A stretch of 64,000 bases of DNA, taken from assembly GCA_947095535.1 (NCBI GenBank), contig OX352774.1, positions 177,690,200 to 177,754,199 of the forward strand, given 5' to 3'. Source of the stretch: Poecilobothrus nobilitatus. Taxonomy: Eukaryota > Arthropoda > Insecta > Diptera > Dolichopodidae. The position numbers and the translations under genes were made by a program. Below are positions 1-11,341 of this stretch, piece after piece. The notes beneath the pieces were generated by a model. That model worked only from the letters and a program-made list of their open reading frames with translations. It made no database searches and had not been told where the DNA came from. Position 1 is the stretch's first letter; the number at the start of each line of letters is the position of its first letter.

Positions 1-117
1 CAATTGCAACACAGGTACAAAATATTTAGTTCTCCCCACCACATCCAATGGAAAGGAAAGATAAGGAACGATGATAAGGAAAGAAATTAACCTTTCCCTT
101 TCAACTATAGTTGCGAT

Positions 118-259
118 ACAAGTATTAAATTATAATTATATAATTTATTTTATTTACATTTTTTTATTATATTTTATATAATATTTTAACATAAACGACG
201 TTTGAACTGAAATTCGCCTAAAAGAAACCGGACTGAAGCACTACGCCATTGGTCAGATT
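118..259 (-). mobile_element. tRNA-like SINE copy (SINE-2 family), degraded
   Basis: Read on the minus strand, the unit starts with a tRNA-like head: an A-box-like stretch around TGGCGTAGTGC and a weak B-box-like CAGTTCAAACG, followed by an AT-only tail. It aligns along its whole length with 40945-41096, which lies in the same orientation. Shared landmarks on the plus strand are ACAAGTATT at one end, CGCCTAAAAGA in the middle and CCATTGGTCAGAT at the other end. Two copies plus both promoter boxes support a tRNA-derived SINE. No target duplication was found here. Confidence 0.55.
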
Positions 260-949
260 CCAAAATATTAAAACCCATTTTAAGTTAGTTTAATCAAAAA
301 ATTACTAGAGATTCACAGTCCTAAAATTCCTAACTAAATTTTATAATTATTATTATTTACAAATATTTGTGAGAATTATCATTTGTATATAATAAATGGA
401 CGGACAAAAATGGCACAATAAACATTAAGTAACAGCACAATTTTCGCTATTTATCATCATTTTTAGGATACAATTTTAAGTAAATAATTGGACCCAAAAC
501 AACATTGAGAAAATTTTTAATTTAAATTTTTATTTACTTTTTCTCTTCAAATGATTTTTTTTTTTTTGTTCCTTTTCATCTTCTTTTGTTTGAAATAAAC
601 AAAAACAATAACAACTCAAACACCCACATTAATACACTTCAATCAATAAGAATACTTCCATCCATTTCATCATTATCTCTCTAATATTTCAGTATATTTT
701 TCTCTCTGTGTTCTTTTTTTTGGTTCTTTTGTTTAAAAACCAAACTAAAAATAAAAAGAGCAAAAAAAAGGAAAACATTTTATTTAGCCAAAAAAACACA
801 GATTTTTATTTTGGTTTTCTTTTTTTGAAAATATACAGAAAAAGAAAACTAAAAATATTCTTATTGAAACATTGCCAAAAAAAATTTGATTTTAAACTAT
901 AAAACTATTAGAAAAATTATAATTTTAGCAAACGTTTATAACATTTCAA
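260..949. other. AT-rich spacer, no gene seen
   Basis: Low-complexity DNA with a T-run near 547 and alternating A and T blocks. An open frame at 708-902 encodes an almost purely Phe/Lys peptide and is judged a chance frame in homopolymer DNA. Confidence 0.6.
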
Positions 950-1340
950 AGAAAAATATTATTTAAATATTATCCATTGCCTATAGTTAAGGCAATTTTG
1001 TAATTCAATACAAAATCAGGGTTATATGCTTTTTTGCAAAATATGTATGTATGCCATTTTTACTTTAACTGAAGACATTTTGTTTTTATGTGAAGATATT
1101 TTATTTTTATAGTGAAGACATTTTTATTTCAAATGAAGACTTTTTACTTTAACTGAAAAAAAATGTCTTCACTTAAAGTAAAGAATCTTCATTGAAAAAA
1201 AAACAAAAATCTTCATTTGAAATAAAAAAGTCTTCAATTAAAGTAAAAAAACACTTCAGTTAAAGTAAAAAAGGTATATATAATACGTATTTGCGAAGTT
1301 CTGAATTAAAAGGAATTATAAAGTTGGTTATAAAATCAGA
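950..1340 (+). repeat. Family R dispersed repeat, copy interrupted by a palindromic array
   Basis: The segment carries ACAAAATCAGGGTTATATGC and then, after the array at 1053-1275, the continuation GCGAAGTTCTGAATT and GTTGGTTATAAAATCAGAG. The same modules in the same order occur uninterrupted at 45.7 kb. The array therefore appears to sit inside an older repeat. Confidence 0.5.
1053..1275. repeat. Mirrored GAAGAC-module array (large imperfect palindrome)
   Basis: About four forward units of the type TTTACTTTAACTGAAGACA run up to roughly position 1150. About five reverse-complement units (TGTCTTCACTTAAAGTAAA type) follow, so the block can fold on itself. Unit spacing is about 20-30 bp and units vary in the GAAGAC/GAAGAT core. 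A second array of the same module lies at 24299-24571. Confidence 0.65.
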
Positions 1341-1399
1341 GTTTTAATAAAAATTTTGTTTAGCAGCAATTTCGGAGCAGCAACCCACACTATTTTAAA

Positions 1400-1760
1400 A
1401 GCGTTGATGTTAAAATATATATCTAGATTCTAGAAAATAATAATGAGATATTTTATATAAATGGTTACAAAATTAGGGTAACATCCTATTTCCTTTTTCC
1501 AGAATATCTATACATGTACATGTGTTTTCTGAATTTAAAAAGACATTTATGATCGAGCACAAAATTAGAGTTTCAATAATTTGTTTACGAGATGGTATCT
1601 ACTTAATTGCTATGATTAAATATTGCTCTGACCTAATATTTTACAATTTTTGAAAAATTATGCACGTCTACTTTTGGCAGTTGTATATGTAAAAATGTTG
1701 ACTCTAAAATGAAATCCAATAAAATAACATGCAGCCAAATGAAATACTGGCTTATAATAG
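1400..1760 (+). repeat. Family R dispersed repeat, further segment
   Basis: GGTTACAAAATTAGGGTAAC, CCTTTTTCCAGAATAT and TTTTCTGAATTT match the left arm of the 45.5-kb element. The end (1700-1745) holds GAAATCC and AAATGAAATAC units like those tandemly repeated at 57517-57632. The stretch 1352-1385 (TTTGTTTAGCAGCAATTTC) is similar to one at about 57.4 kb. Confidence 0.4.
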
Positions 1761-3317
1761 TAGCTTCTTAAAATCACTTCTCGAATTAACAGACTATAAC
1801 CAATTGAAAAATGTTTGTACCAAAAGAATACTACAAATAAAAATAGTTAGATAGTAATTAATGTTGCCTTAATTTTTTCCACAATATAATGTACATTTTT
1901 ATGAAAACAATAATAAAAACTAAATTCAACTTGCAAACTATCAATTTAGACCTCACTTCGAATTTTAAAAATTTGAGATGCTTTAATTGGTTATTTAAAC
2001 AACGACTTGTTGCATGGCATTATTTCTTAAACAAAAATTAAAATTTAGTAGCATGCTAGTTTTACATTACAGGTCGCAAAAATACCATATCTTTGTTAGA
2101 TATCAGATAAAATCAAAAAAAGTTTAAAGTAAAAAAAGACTTTCAAAACAAATGAATACAGAGTGAAAATACCTCAATCTCGATTAAAAATCCAGGATTT
2201 TCAGTGGTACATTTAAAATTTATACTACTAAAATCTGGGATTCTATAAATATGATAAAATATGTATATCCCAATTTTTCTAAATGAATTTTATTAGAGTA
2301 ATAGTTTTTTAAACTATACATATAGGGTTGTAGAATATAAAGAAATCCTATAGACAACAGTCAATAAATTAATAATTTATTTTCCTTGATCTTGTTTTAT
2401 TGACTCTTTTCATTTCTGTTTTTTGTTTTCTTTTTCCTTTTAAAAATTCGCGTATATAATAATGTTCATATATAGTACTTAAGACATTGAATAAATAATA
2501 TCATCTAAAAATATTTCATTTAAAAATTCAAGTCAAAAAAAAAGAAAATCTATAAAAAATTTGCAAATTTTTACAAAACAAAACTGCAAAATTTCACTTT
2601 TCATATTGATTTTTACCTTTTTTTTTTTATAATTTTCTTAAAGAAAAATATTAGAAAAATTCACACATAAATAAATCATGTCAAAATTATATTTAAAATC
2701 TTAATAATTATTTCCGTACTTAAGAATTCAAAAATATCCAGAATAGTACAGAGTAACACAAATTTAAAATAAAATTTGAAAGTGTTCCGAACAATTTCTG
2801 CTTATTGATAAGTTTTAAGCAGTGTTTAAAAACAATGGCTTAAGTCAATAGGTCCAAGAAAACCAATTAGCACATATTAAACAAATTTGTTATTTGTTTA
2901 TAAAAAATTGTTAATACTTTTAAAGTCTATAGTATTTTACATTGATAATATAGAAAGTTTCTGAACCAGAAATGGAGAACGAAAAATTGGATGTGTCCAC
3001 CTCTCTGAACTGAACTGAATATCAGTTCATAGAAATCTCTGAACTGAACATCTCTTTAAAATTAAATTTTTTTTTTTTTTTTGATTAAGTATAAAAATAT
3101 AAAAGAAATTAAAAATTAATTATTAAATTGTTAAAAACTAGATTTTTATTCTTGAAATACTAAAAAGAATAAAACATAAATTCAATTTCCTAACATTATG
3201 GGGAAAAACTTTTTCAAGTTAAAATTAAATTAATATTTAGCACTTTTTTTTTGTACGAGGGACTGTCGAAAACATTTAAAATCATTCAAAGGAATTGCAC
3301 ATTACTCCTTTGGGTAT
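1761..3317. other. AT-rich spacer, no gene seen
   Basis: No sustained coding signal and no recognised repeat. At 3003-3049 the 13-mer CTCTGAACTGAAC occurs twice, 34 bp apart, around an imperfect palindrome (GAACTGAATATCAGTTC). Confidence 0.5.
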
Positions 3318-3455
3318 AATGTTGGACTTTATCCAATCAAAATCATCCTCTTTAAAATCAAACTTAGTTTAGGATGGGTCCTTTAATACATAATGGCATA
3401 ATGTACTGCAATGTAATATTTGATTTAGGCGATAAGGGGTTTAGGAATTAGGATA
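3318..3455 (+). repeat. Family B dispersed repeat, copy 1
   Basis: ATCAAACTTAGTTTAGGA, CCTTTAATACATAATGG and CATAATGTACTG align with 21405-21520 (same strand) and in part with 7290-7365 (opposite strand). Class unknown; no termini could be fixed. Confidence 0.45.
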
Positions 3456-4287
3456 AATACTTAAGACGTGCATTTAAAGTTTGTAGATGTGATTATATAT
3501 TTTCTAATAAATAAAGACCGGAAATAAAAACAATTTAAAATTATTATTTACATATTTATTTTTTTTTTTAATATTGCTTCTAAATGTTGTCAGTTTGTAA
3601 TTAACTTTTATAAATATTTTAAATGATAAGAATAGGACAACAAAATATAATTTTCGAGATTTTCTTGATCTAAAATTTTTTTCTTACAAAAATTTTTAAA
3701 TTTTACCACTTTATAAACATCAAAAAAAGATTTGTCTTCATTTTTTTCATTTTTGTATTATATAAATTATCTTTAATATATTTTTAATATATAATAAATC
3801 CTTCAGAAATTCATTTTACTTTTTCCACAATTTTTAAAAGTTTTTTTTTAAACATTTAACCAACTTATATAAAATATAATATAAATTTGATTAAATATTA
3901 AATTTAATAACAATAAAAATAATTTTTTTAATAAATTTAATAATAAAAATTTTAATTAAATAAATTCAATATATAAATTAAAAAATAAAACACACCCTGT
4001 ACTATATAAAGATCCAATACTGTGTCTAGGAACTAACATTTTTTATATTGTTTTTTTTTTTTTCTTTTTTTTTTAACTTCTCTAATTTTTCGTTTTTTAA
4101 TTGATATCAATTCAAAGTAATCCTTTTATTATCCTTGGAATTTTTTATTTCGTTTTTTTTTTTTGTTGTTTTTGTTGAAAACTTTATTATTTAATATCAC
4201 TTTTAATTTTTATTAATTAATATTAATATGATTTTAATAAATATTAATTAATAATAATCATTGAAATAAATTTAACAACTTTAGTAC

Positions 4288-4319
<32 letters not shown>

Positions 4320-5444
4320 GTTAATTTTTTTTTTCTAAGTAAATATTAATTTAAAAACAATAAAAATAAAATATTTGTTGGAAAAAATAAGAAGAACAAA
4401 ATAAGAAAAAAATTTCCCGGCGGTCAATAAATATTTTCTTTTTTTTTTTTTTTTGCACAATTTATTTCCGCGACATTTTTAAATGAAGAAGAAAATATGT
4501 GTGTTTCCGTGTAATGACAATATAAGACTGTGAAAGAATTAATTTAAAGTCAAGGGTTTTTACCTTGTAGAAAAAAAAAAAATTGATAGAAAATTCTCAA
4601 TTTTTTGCTTTTTCTTTCTTCTTTTACAAAATATACATATTCTTATATGTAAGTATATATTTATATTTATACATATATATATATATATAATATATACAAA
4701 TGTATCAATATATTTTTTATTTATTTAGTCCAATAAAGTTTATTAAAATATAAAACTCATCCAACTTCTGAACAAAATTCGTTTTTAACTCATTTTTTTT
4801 TTCTTTTGCTTTTTCTTATTTTCACTCAAAATGACAATTGCACCAATTGAATTGCACATGATTTCATCCTTAAGTTTTTATTTTTATTTTTTTATTTGAT
4901 GTTTATTAAGTTTTTTTTTTTTTATTGTTATTGTTTTTGTAATTTTATTCAATAAAAAGTTTATTAGTATAGGCATACGAGTATATATATATATATATAT
5001 ATATGTATAGTGTATAGTTAGTATCCTAGAATAAAAATACAGTGTAAGTACTACATATTTTATTAAATTTTATTGTGACATATTAGGCACATTTATGTTA
5101 TTATACTTTCAATAATTTCCTTATGTTAATCTTAATAAATTTTATACAAAAATATGTAATTAATAGTAATAAAAATTAACAGTTATTTTTGTTACTGTAC
5201 TTAAATGATGAAAAAAATTATGTACATTTTATCATTTTCAGTTTCTCATTTCGAGGGATTGCTATATTCATCAATTGTAACTGAAGAACAGATAATCAAA
5301 TAAAAGAAGACTATGGGAAATATCCCAATTTCCAAGGGAACAAAATAAAAGATAAATTAACTATTATTACTAGTTTTATTAAAAACTATACTCTTTAATA
5401 TAATGAAGCTTTCAAAATTATTGTTCATTATTATTAAATTGTTA
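3456..5444. other. AT-rich spacer with (TA)n microsatellites
   Basis: Nearly pure A/T. (TA)n tracts lie at 4287-4320, 4672-4696 and 4982-5004, with T-runs near 4050, 4150 and 4440. No coding signal. Confidence 0.6.
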
Positions 5445-5446
5445 TA

Positions 5447-6054
5447 CAGGGTGTCCGAAATTCAAAGGTCACGAAAAACGATGGTTATATAAAAGTTCAT
5501 AACAATCAAAAAATTATTCTGGAGGAAGGAGTCTATTTCTAACGATTTCCGAGACAACGCCCTTCAAAGTAGTTTCGTTCACTTTTTAAAGAAATAACAA
5601 CATATTTGCCCCTATATAACATAGAAGATTCATTTATGTGTCGGTAGCTAGCTGAAGTTATAAGCTTTTATTTATGTTTCATAGTTGAAGAGTTACAAAG
5701 TTTTAAATACGAAAAATATTGATATGTTTCACTGTTTTTATAAAATAACTGTAATTTTTGCATAAAAAACCGTTATGAATGTACCAATTTTATTTAATTT
5801 TTAAAATCACCAATTCCCCAGCTCAATTTAAGTTAATACATTTTTCTCTTATCTTTTACCGTTTTCGAGAAAATTATCTAAATATTTATTATAATATAAT
5901 TATCTTTCAAAAGTGAACGAAATTATTTTGAAGGGCGTTATTTCGGAAACCGTTAGAAATAGACCACCTCCCCTCACCCCAGAACAATGTTTTCTTTGTT
6001 ATGAATTTCTCGATAACCTCCGTCCATCGTGGCCTTTGAGTTGCGGACACCCTG
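5447..6054. mobile_element. 608-bp fold-back (MITE-like) element with TA target duplication
   Basis: The ends are inverted copies of CAGGGTGTCCG, and the element is flanked by TA on each side (5445-5446 and 6055-6056). The arms remain complementary far inward: the left arm has GTCTATTTCTAACG, AACGCCCTTCAAAG and TTCGTTCACTTTT, and the right arm carries their reverse complements in mirror order. TA duplication is typical of the Tc1/mariner superfamily, but there is no transposase frame, so the element is non-autonomous. A relative with CAGGGTGTTTCC ends is at 45782-46445. Confidence 0.8.
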
Positions 6055-6056
6055 TA

Positions 6057-6995
6057 TATTAATAATAAACATTTATATTACATATATACTTATTTATACA
6101 TATGTATAATCAAATTATTTAGTAATAATTCAAAATGTCATTTTATTCTATGCTTTATTTGAAATAACCTTTTATTTTATTACAGAAGTAATTTTTTAAT
6201 AACTTATCTGACAATTTTTATTTTGGTTTATTATATATTTTAATGATTATCGTTATTTATAATAGAACAAAAAAAAAAAAAATATGAATGTTACAGAAGT
6301 TATTTATATATTATGCATTTGTTATGTTATGCAATAGATTATAAAATTAATATTCGAACACGTTCCAAATTTTTAAACCGTACTACAACAGCTAATAATA
6401 ATAAAACTATTAAAAGTATTAGAAAAAAAAAAAAATTTTATTAACAAATTTTTTTTTTTTTTATTAACCCACAATTTATTGATATTTTCCAAACAATTAA
6501 AATTTTGTTTATTTTTAAAACAAATGCTTATTATCAAATTACCTTATTACTTTTGTTTTAATGTTTTTTTTTTTTTTTTTTTTTTATTAATATTGCATCT
6601 GTAAATATTGTCCTACAATTTTATTAAAAAAAAAAGAAAATGATAAAAAAATATAATATTGTATATGTATGTATATGTATATGTAAAAACTGATTTAATT
6701 TTTTATTAAATTTTTATATTTTTTAAATACATACATATTATATCAATCAAAATTCTTAGTATACTGTACTGTGCTTTAAAAAAACATAGTACTTAGTACT
6801 AAAAATTTAACACTATAGAAAAAAGGATTTACTGAAATAAAGCAAATTGACTTTATTTCATTGTCATATTTGAAATAAAGCGAAAAGGCGAATTTTTAAA
6901 TATTTTTTAATTTCAATTTCCTAATTTTTGTTTTAATGTGCCATTGATATGTTATTTCCAGAAATTTTACAAAAAGTAAATTTTTTATAGAATAT
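6057..6995. other. AT-rich spacer, no gene seen
   Basis: Long T-runs (about 6567-6586) and A-runs (6270, 6426). Nothing recognised. Confidence 0.6.
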
Positions 6996-7076
6996 ATATA
7001 CATACATATTCCGGAAAAGGGGGGACAACTCTGATTTTATAATCAACTGTAAAATCCCTCCTATTTAGAATCTCGT
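6996..7076 (-). repeat. Family R fragment, opposite orientation
   Basis: ATATTCCGGAAAAGG, CTCTGATTTTATAATC and GTAAAATCCCTCCTATT match the right arm of the 45.5-kb element, where the equivalents are ATATTCTGGAAAAAG and CTAAAATCTCTCCTATT. This is an old fragment with no defined ends. Confidence 0.45.
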
Positions 7077-7289
7077 ATATGAATTGAAGTCAAACCCAGT
7101 TTTATACATTCGACCGTTTTATCAGATCCGGCTTAATCTGATAAGCAGTGCTTGCAGCTGATTCAGAAATGGTTCATAAATTTAAAAACAATGCCTTGCT
7201 TTTGCACCTTCACTGCGTACGATTTTTAAATCCCTTTTTCCCAAGAATCCTTTCCACATCCTTATCCCCCGTAAACCAATTGTAAACCA

Positions 7290-7365
7290 ATGTACATTTT
7301 GTATTAAAGGTCCCAACCTAAAGTTTGGTTTAAAAAGAGGATAGTTTAGGTTGGTTAAAGTCAAA
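7290..7365 (-). repeat. Family B fragment, opposite orientation
   Basis: On the minus strand, ACCAACCTAAACTATCC followed by TTTTTAAACCAAAC matches 21424-21460. An open frame at 7182-7394 (minus) overlaps this fragment and family R sequence and is not credible as a gene. Confidence 0.35.
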
Positions 7366-8654
7366 CATTTACAATACGGAAGAGTCACGTGCATTTCTTA
7401 AAGAAAAAGAAAAAACCCATTGTTTTTAAAAACATTACATAAACGTAACTTTTTAATTACGAAAGCTATGAAGATAACTGCAATTGATCCACAGTATAAA
7501 TATTACTTTCTCCTTTTCCATCTTATGATACAGTTCTTAATTTATTAGATGAAAGATTTTGAGATGATAAAAACGCACGTAGTTTATTTCCATTTTTAAC
7601 TATGACTTTTAAAGAAATTTTTGAATTGAAAAAATATTGAAACACTTTTGATAGTATATGGTAATAGATGAAAAATATATTTCTGTGATTCAATGCATTA
7701 AATGTACAAGATTTTGAGCTTCATTTTTAAAGTTTCTATTTTAAACTTAGAACTTATTCAGATTTTAGAGTTAGACACTGAAAAACCACAATTAAGTAGG
7801 TATAGTATACATAACAATTGCACATTCATTTACAAAAGAAAATGGAAGCTTTAATTTCTTGTAAGTAAAAAACTATTTAAGTACATTTTTATAAATGATC
7901 AACCAACCTAAATGTATAATAAAATAGATTTTCAAAGACTCATTTCTAAAATAGTCCTACCTCTAACTAAGCAGAAAGAAAAAAAAGATTTTTGCAAGAG
8001 TAAATAAGCTTGAAAATCTCTATACTTATTCAACTCTCTATCTATACCTTAGGTAAATAAAGAAAACAAATTTTCGAGTTGCATTTCTAGTAGATTTTCT
8101 AACATTTTCAGATACATATGTATGTACATATAAAGAAAAATACTGAATAAAAATGCAATATTATTTAAATTTTTCTTTAGATTTTAAATAATTGATAATC
8201 AAAAAAAATTATTCATCATAACCTATAAAAATATTAAATTGAATATGACATACGTATATAGAAAAAGTTTACATAACAACAAAATCTTCATTGTTTCTTT
8301 CCTCTTCATTTATTTTTTCTTTTTGTTTTTATTTCTAAGTATTTTTTTTTTTTTTCTAATTTTAAATTCAATTTAATATTCAATTATTCAGTTTCATGGA
8401 TCATAAAATGATTTAACTAGGAAAATAATAAAAATAAAAACAATTAAATTGTTAACAGATATTGTTAAATAAATATTTCATTTAGTGACATTGTTGTTTG
8501 TTTGTTTGTTTTTTTTTTTTTTTTGTAAAATTAAATGTCAAATGATTGTCATTTAATTCATCATTATTTTGCTTATCTAAAACAATTTAAACTTTAATAT
8601 AATACTTCAAATTTATAACTGAATCTACGGAAAACATTTATTATTCAGAAAATT
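7366..8654. other. AT-rich spacer, no gene seen
   Basis: No repeat or coding signal recognised. T-runs at about 8342 and 8510, the latter preceded by a short (GTTT)n. Confidence 0.55.
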
Positions 8655-8870
8655 TTTTTTTTTGTACCATCTCCTGTTAAAGAGATACTAACAGTTAGGT
8701 AAAAATTCTGAAACCTAAACATCTGTGCACAATTATTTAAAATAAATTATAAAAATTAAAGCTCCAACATATTTTATATACGGGTTTAAAAGCTTTGCTT
8801 AATCATATAGAGTTTTCTTAAAATTAAATAAAGTATCTCTTGATTTTTTGACAGTTTTTTCTTACATTAC
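8655..8870 (-). mobile_element. Helentron-like repeat fragment
   Basis: AATTAAAGCTCCAACAT and the following ATATAGAGTTTTCTTAAA match the minus-strand copy at 34181-34998. Both ends of the element are missing. Confidence 0.45.
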
Positions 8871-8913
8871 AAAAAATTATAAATTTAAAATAAATACAAA
8901 GATTTTAAAATGT

Positions 8914-8970
8914 TTTTAATGTCTTTTAGGGAGTCTTTAATGTCTTTAGGGTTTTTATTGTCTTTTACGC
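8914..8970 (+). repeat. Short degenerate tandem repeat
   Basis: Three units of about 18-20 bp built on TTTAATGTCTTTTAGGG: 8916-8934, 8936-8952, and a weaker third one, TTTTATTGTCTTTTACG. Confidence 0.55.
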
Positions 8971-9040
8971 CGTAAAATATATAGGTACTGACTTCTTTTT
9001 TTTAAATTTGGAGCGCTAAGAAGCTAGAACATAAACTTTG

Positions 9041-9311
9041 TAAGAGCCGTAGATGGTAGATTGATTTAATCACACGTTAAGCAAGAGAGTGGGGGGTTCA
9101 AATCCTGCCCAGATAACAAAATTTTTTTTTATAGGAAGGAATTAGTTTTATTTATGGAAAAAAAACAAAGAAGTTTTATTTATAGAAGATTTTTTCCTAA
9201 AAAAAGCACCCTTGCCACTTAATATATGTATAGTTAAATATATGTAGTTTTTAGTAACTATAGGTTGTATTCAATCTATAATCGGCCTTAATAAAATAAA
9301 TAAATAAATAA
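9041..9311 (+). mobile_element. tRNA-headed SINE-like unit with (TAAA)n tail
   Basis: The head includes GGTTCAAATCC at about 9094-9104, an exact match to the Pol III B-box consensus GGTTCRANTCC. Upstream, TAGATGGTAGATTG is an A-box-like stretch. The T arm can still pair (GGGG around the loop with CTGCCC). After an AT-rich body the unit closes with (AAAT)n at 9295-9311. This order of tRNA-like head, body and simple A-rich tail is that of a tRNA-derived SINE. It is not a functional tRNA, because the acceptor and anticodon arms do not pair convincingly. Family distinct from the other two SINEs here; single copy seen. Confidence 0.5.
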
Positions 9312-10504
9312 GCCTTTTAATAAAAAAAAAATTCTTAAAAATTTCTTTACATATTTTTATGATTTTACATCAGAGCTGATTTTTATTATTAATACTTTTT
9401 TACTAAAAAGTATAAATTTTTTTTTTTTTTTTAAGAATCACTGTCCTTAAATAATGGAAGTCTTATTACAGAAAATCATTATTCATAAAAATATACAAAT
9501 CAGTTAAAGGAAATATAATATTTATTTATTTATTTATTTTTTTATCAATTGATGATACTGACGAATAACTATCAATTAACTTTATATTTAAATAATATTA
9601 TAGTTTTTTTTTGACATTTTTATCACAGTCAAAGATATATGACAGAAAGAAAAAAAAAAATTACAATGACTGTCTTTTTTAATTGTTCATTGTTTTTTTT
9701 TTTTTTATTTTAATTAATAAAAATATCGAAATAATTCTCTATTGACATTTAATTGATTATAGGCAAAACGAGGAAGAATACAGTTGCCTTTGTCAACTCT
9801 TAGATACCCGTACGAACCGTTAGTATGTTCACAGCCTGTCACTCTGCTTACAATATTATTTTTTTAATATTTTAGTATTTTAAAATAATTTGGGTGAATT
9901 TTATAATTTCTAGAACTATGGGGTGTAGATATATTCAAACTATATGTTTATACATTCTTCTAAAGCAAATTCTAACCTTCCACATAACGATTATCAATCC
10001 AAAACTTTTTCAAATATTCTATAGTACCATTTAATATTAAGCGGTAAATGTATATTAAATTTACTTAGTACAAAATAGTAAATATAATTTTAAATATTAT
10101 ATTATATTATATTTAAATATTCCATTGACAGAATAATTTCTTATAAGTACAATAAAATACATATATGTATGTAAATACGGCGCTATATAATATACATATA
10201 TACTCATCATTTATTCACTAGTGACATATACGATATGTAAATAAACATGATATAATATAAGTATTTATGTATATCAATATCATATTAATAAAAATTCTTC
10301 AAGTAACCGTTATGTTGTTTATTTATTTACATTTTTTGTACTACGCATTATATCCTCAACAATTTCAAATTATCGAGTAAAACAAAATGCAAAAAATTAG
10401 TTAAAGAAATTTATTAGAAAATTTGAAAAAATCAAGTAACTCTTTCGTCAATTATAAAGTAACCATATATTATTAAAAAAAGTTATTTACAAAAATAAGA
10501 GTAT
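9312..10504. other. AT-rich spacer (contains one repeat terminus)
   Basis: Apart from the Helentron-like end at 9765-9848, only simple sequence: (ATTT)n near 9525-9540, T-runs near 9420 and 9695, and (ATATT)n-like DNA near 10100. Confidence 0.55.
9765..9848 (+). mobile_element. Isolated 5' terminus of a Helentron-like element
   Basis: AAAACGAGGAAGAATACAGT starts the segment, followed by GTCAACTCTTAGATACCCG. The full copy at 42702-43248 begins the same way (AAAACGAGGAAGAGTGCA). This is the style of the well-known 5' end of dipteran DINE-1-like repeats. The rest of the element is absent. Confidence 0.55.
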
Positions 10505-11184
10505 AATATTGAAGCTTTAATTTTTGTGTATTACTTCAAAAAAATGTTAACAGGTGTTCAAGTTACAGGTGTTTAAAAATTGGAAATTTTCAGTTTTTGA
10601 CCCCTTACAGCTCCTAAACGGGGGGTGATACAAAAAAAATTTCTGAAATGACTCATACTTATTTTCAAAGATCTAACTTTTGTCAAAATTTCAAGTTTCC
10701 AACTTAAACCGTTTAGAAGATAGAAGGGTTAAAGGATTTTGCAAAATTTGAGTTTCGCATAACGGTAAATTAAGACACCGTATGCCACAAATATATATTT
10801 ATTGTATATATTCTTTTAAAGCTAATAAAAGTAGTAATCGTTTGCCGTTTTCAAAATGAAGATATACCTTATACAACTTTTGCTATAACAATTTAAATAT
10901 AGAGCTTTTTTGAGCCTTTGGGGAGCTATAGCTCCGTAACGGGTGGGGCTACAAAAAAAAAGTATTAAAAATAAAATTAATATTTTTGTGAGATCTATCA
11001 GCAGTTAAAATTTCATAGCTCTATTTCAAAAAAAATGTCGGGATCTAAAAGTTAGGTGTTCGAGAGCTACCCTAAGGCTTGGTCCAAACTCAACCAAAAA
11101 AAATAGGGAACCTACAAATTACTCCCAGAATATTTTGTGTAAATTTCAAGATTCTAGCTTTCTTAGTTTTTGAGTTAGCGTGCT

Positions 11185-11211
11185 GACGGACGGACGGACG
11201 GACGGACGGAC
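11185..11211 (+). repeat. (GGAC)n proto-microsatellite of the Helentron-like element
   Basis: Six consecutive GACG/GGAC units, perfect at this copy. Shorter and degenerate at 14671-14689, 16333-16346, 24969-24990 and 43090-43110. Confidence 0.85.
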
Positions 11212-11314
11212 ATGGCTCAAAAGTCTTAGAATTTTTTTCTGATCCGATCCATACCTTTGAAGGTATATCTAGCTCGCTTATTTCGAGGTGTTACAAACGG
11301 AGGAGTAATTTTAT

Positions 11315-11341
11315 TATACCCGATCCTATCGTACGGGTATA
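11315..11341 (+). other. 3'-terminal hairpin, TATACCCG/CGGGTATA
   Basis: An 8-bp perfect stem with a 11-base loop at the 3' end of the element. The same stem, slightly eroded, closes the copies ending at 16793 and 43248. Confidence 0.75.

Larger units (their letters stand above)
10505..11341 (+). mobile_element. Helentron-like non-autonomous element, 5'-truncated, chimeric
   Basis: The body matches 13942-14738: CATAACGGTAAATT and AGCTATAGCTCCGTAACG are shared landmarks. The 3' end instead matches 15955-16793 and 42702-43248: TGATCCGATCCATACCTTTG, ATATCTAGCTCG, then a terminal hairpin. A (GGAC)n tract precedes the terminal block. Non-autonomous Helentrons of the DINE-1/mini-me group in Diptera are known for a (GTCY)n proto-microsatellite and a 3' hairpin. 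No Rep or helicase coding is present. Two overlapping opposite-strand open frames at 11226-11495 lie over the terminus and are not genes. Confidence 0.65.

Noticed and set aside
11185..11211. CRISPR-like or minisatellite array
   Set aside because: A 4-bp microsatellite inside a transposon terminus, without spacers; no CRISPR structure anywhere.
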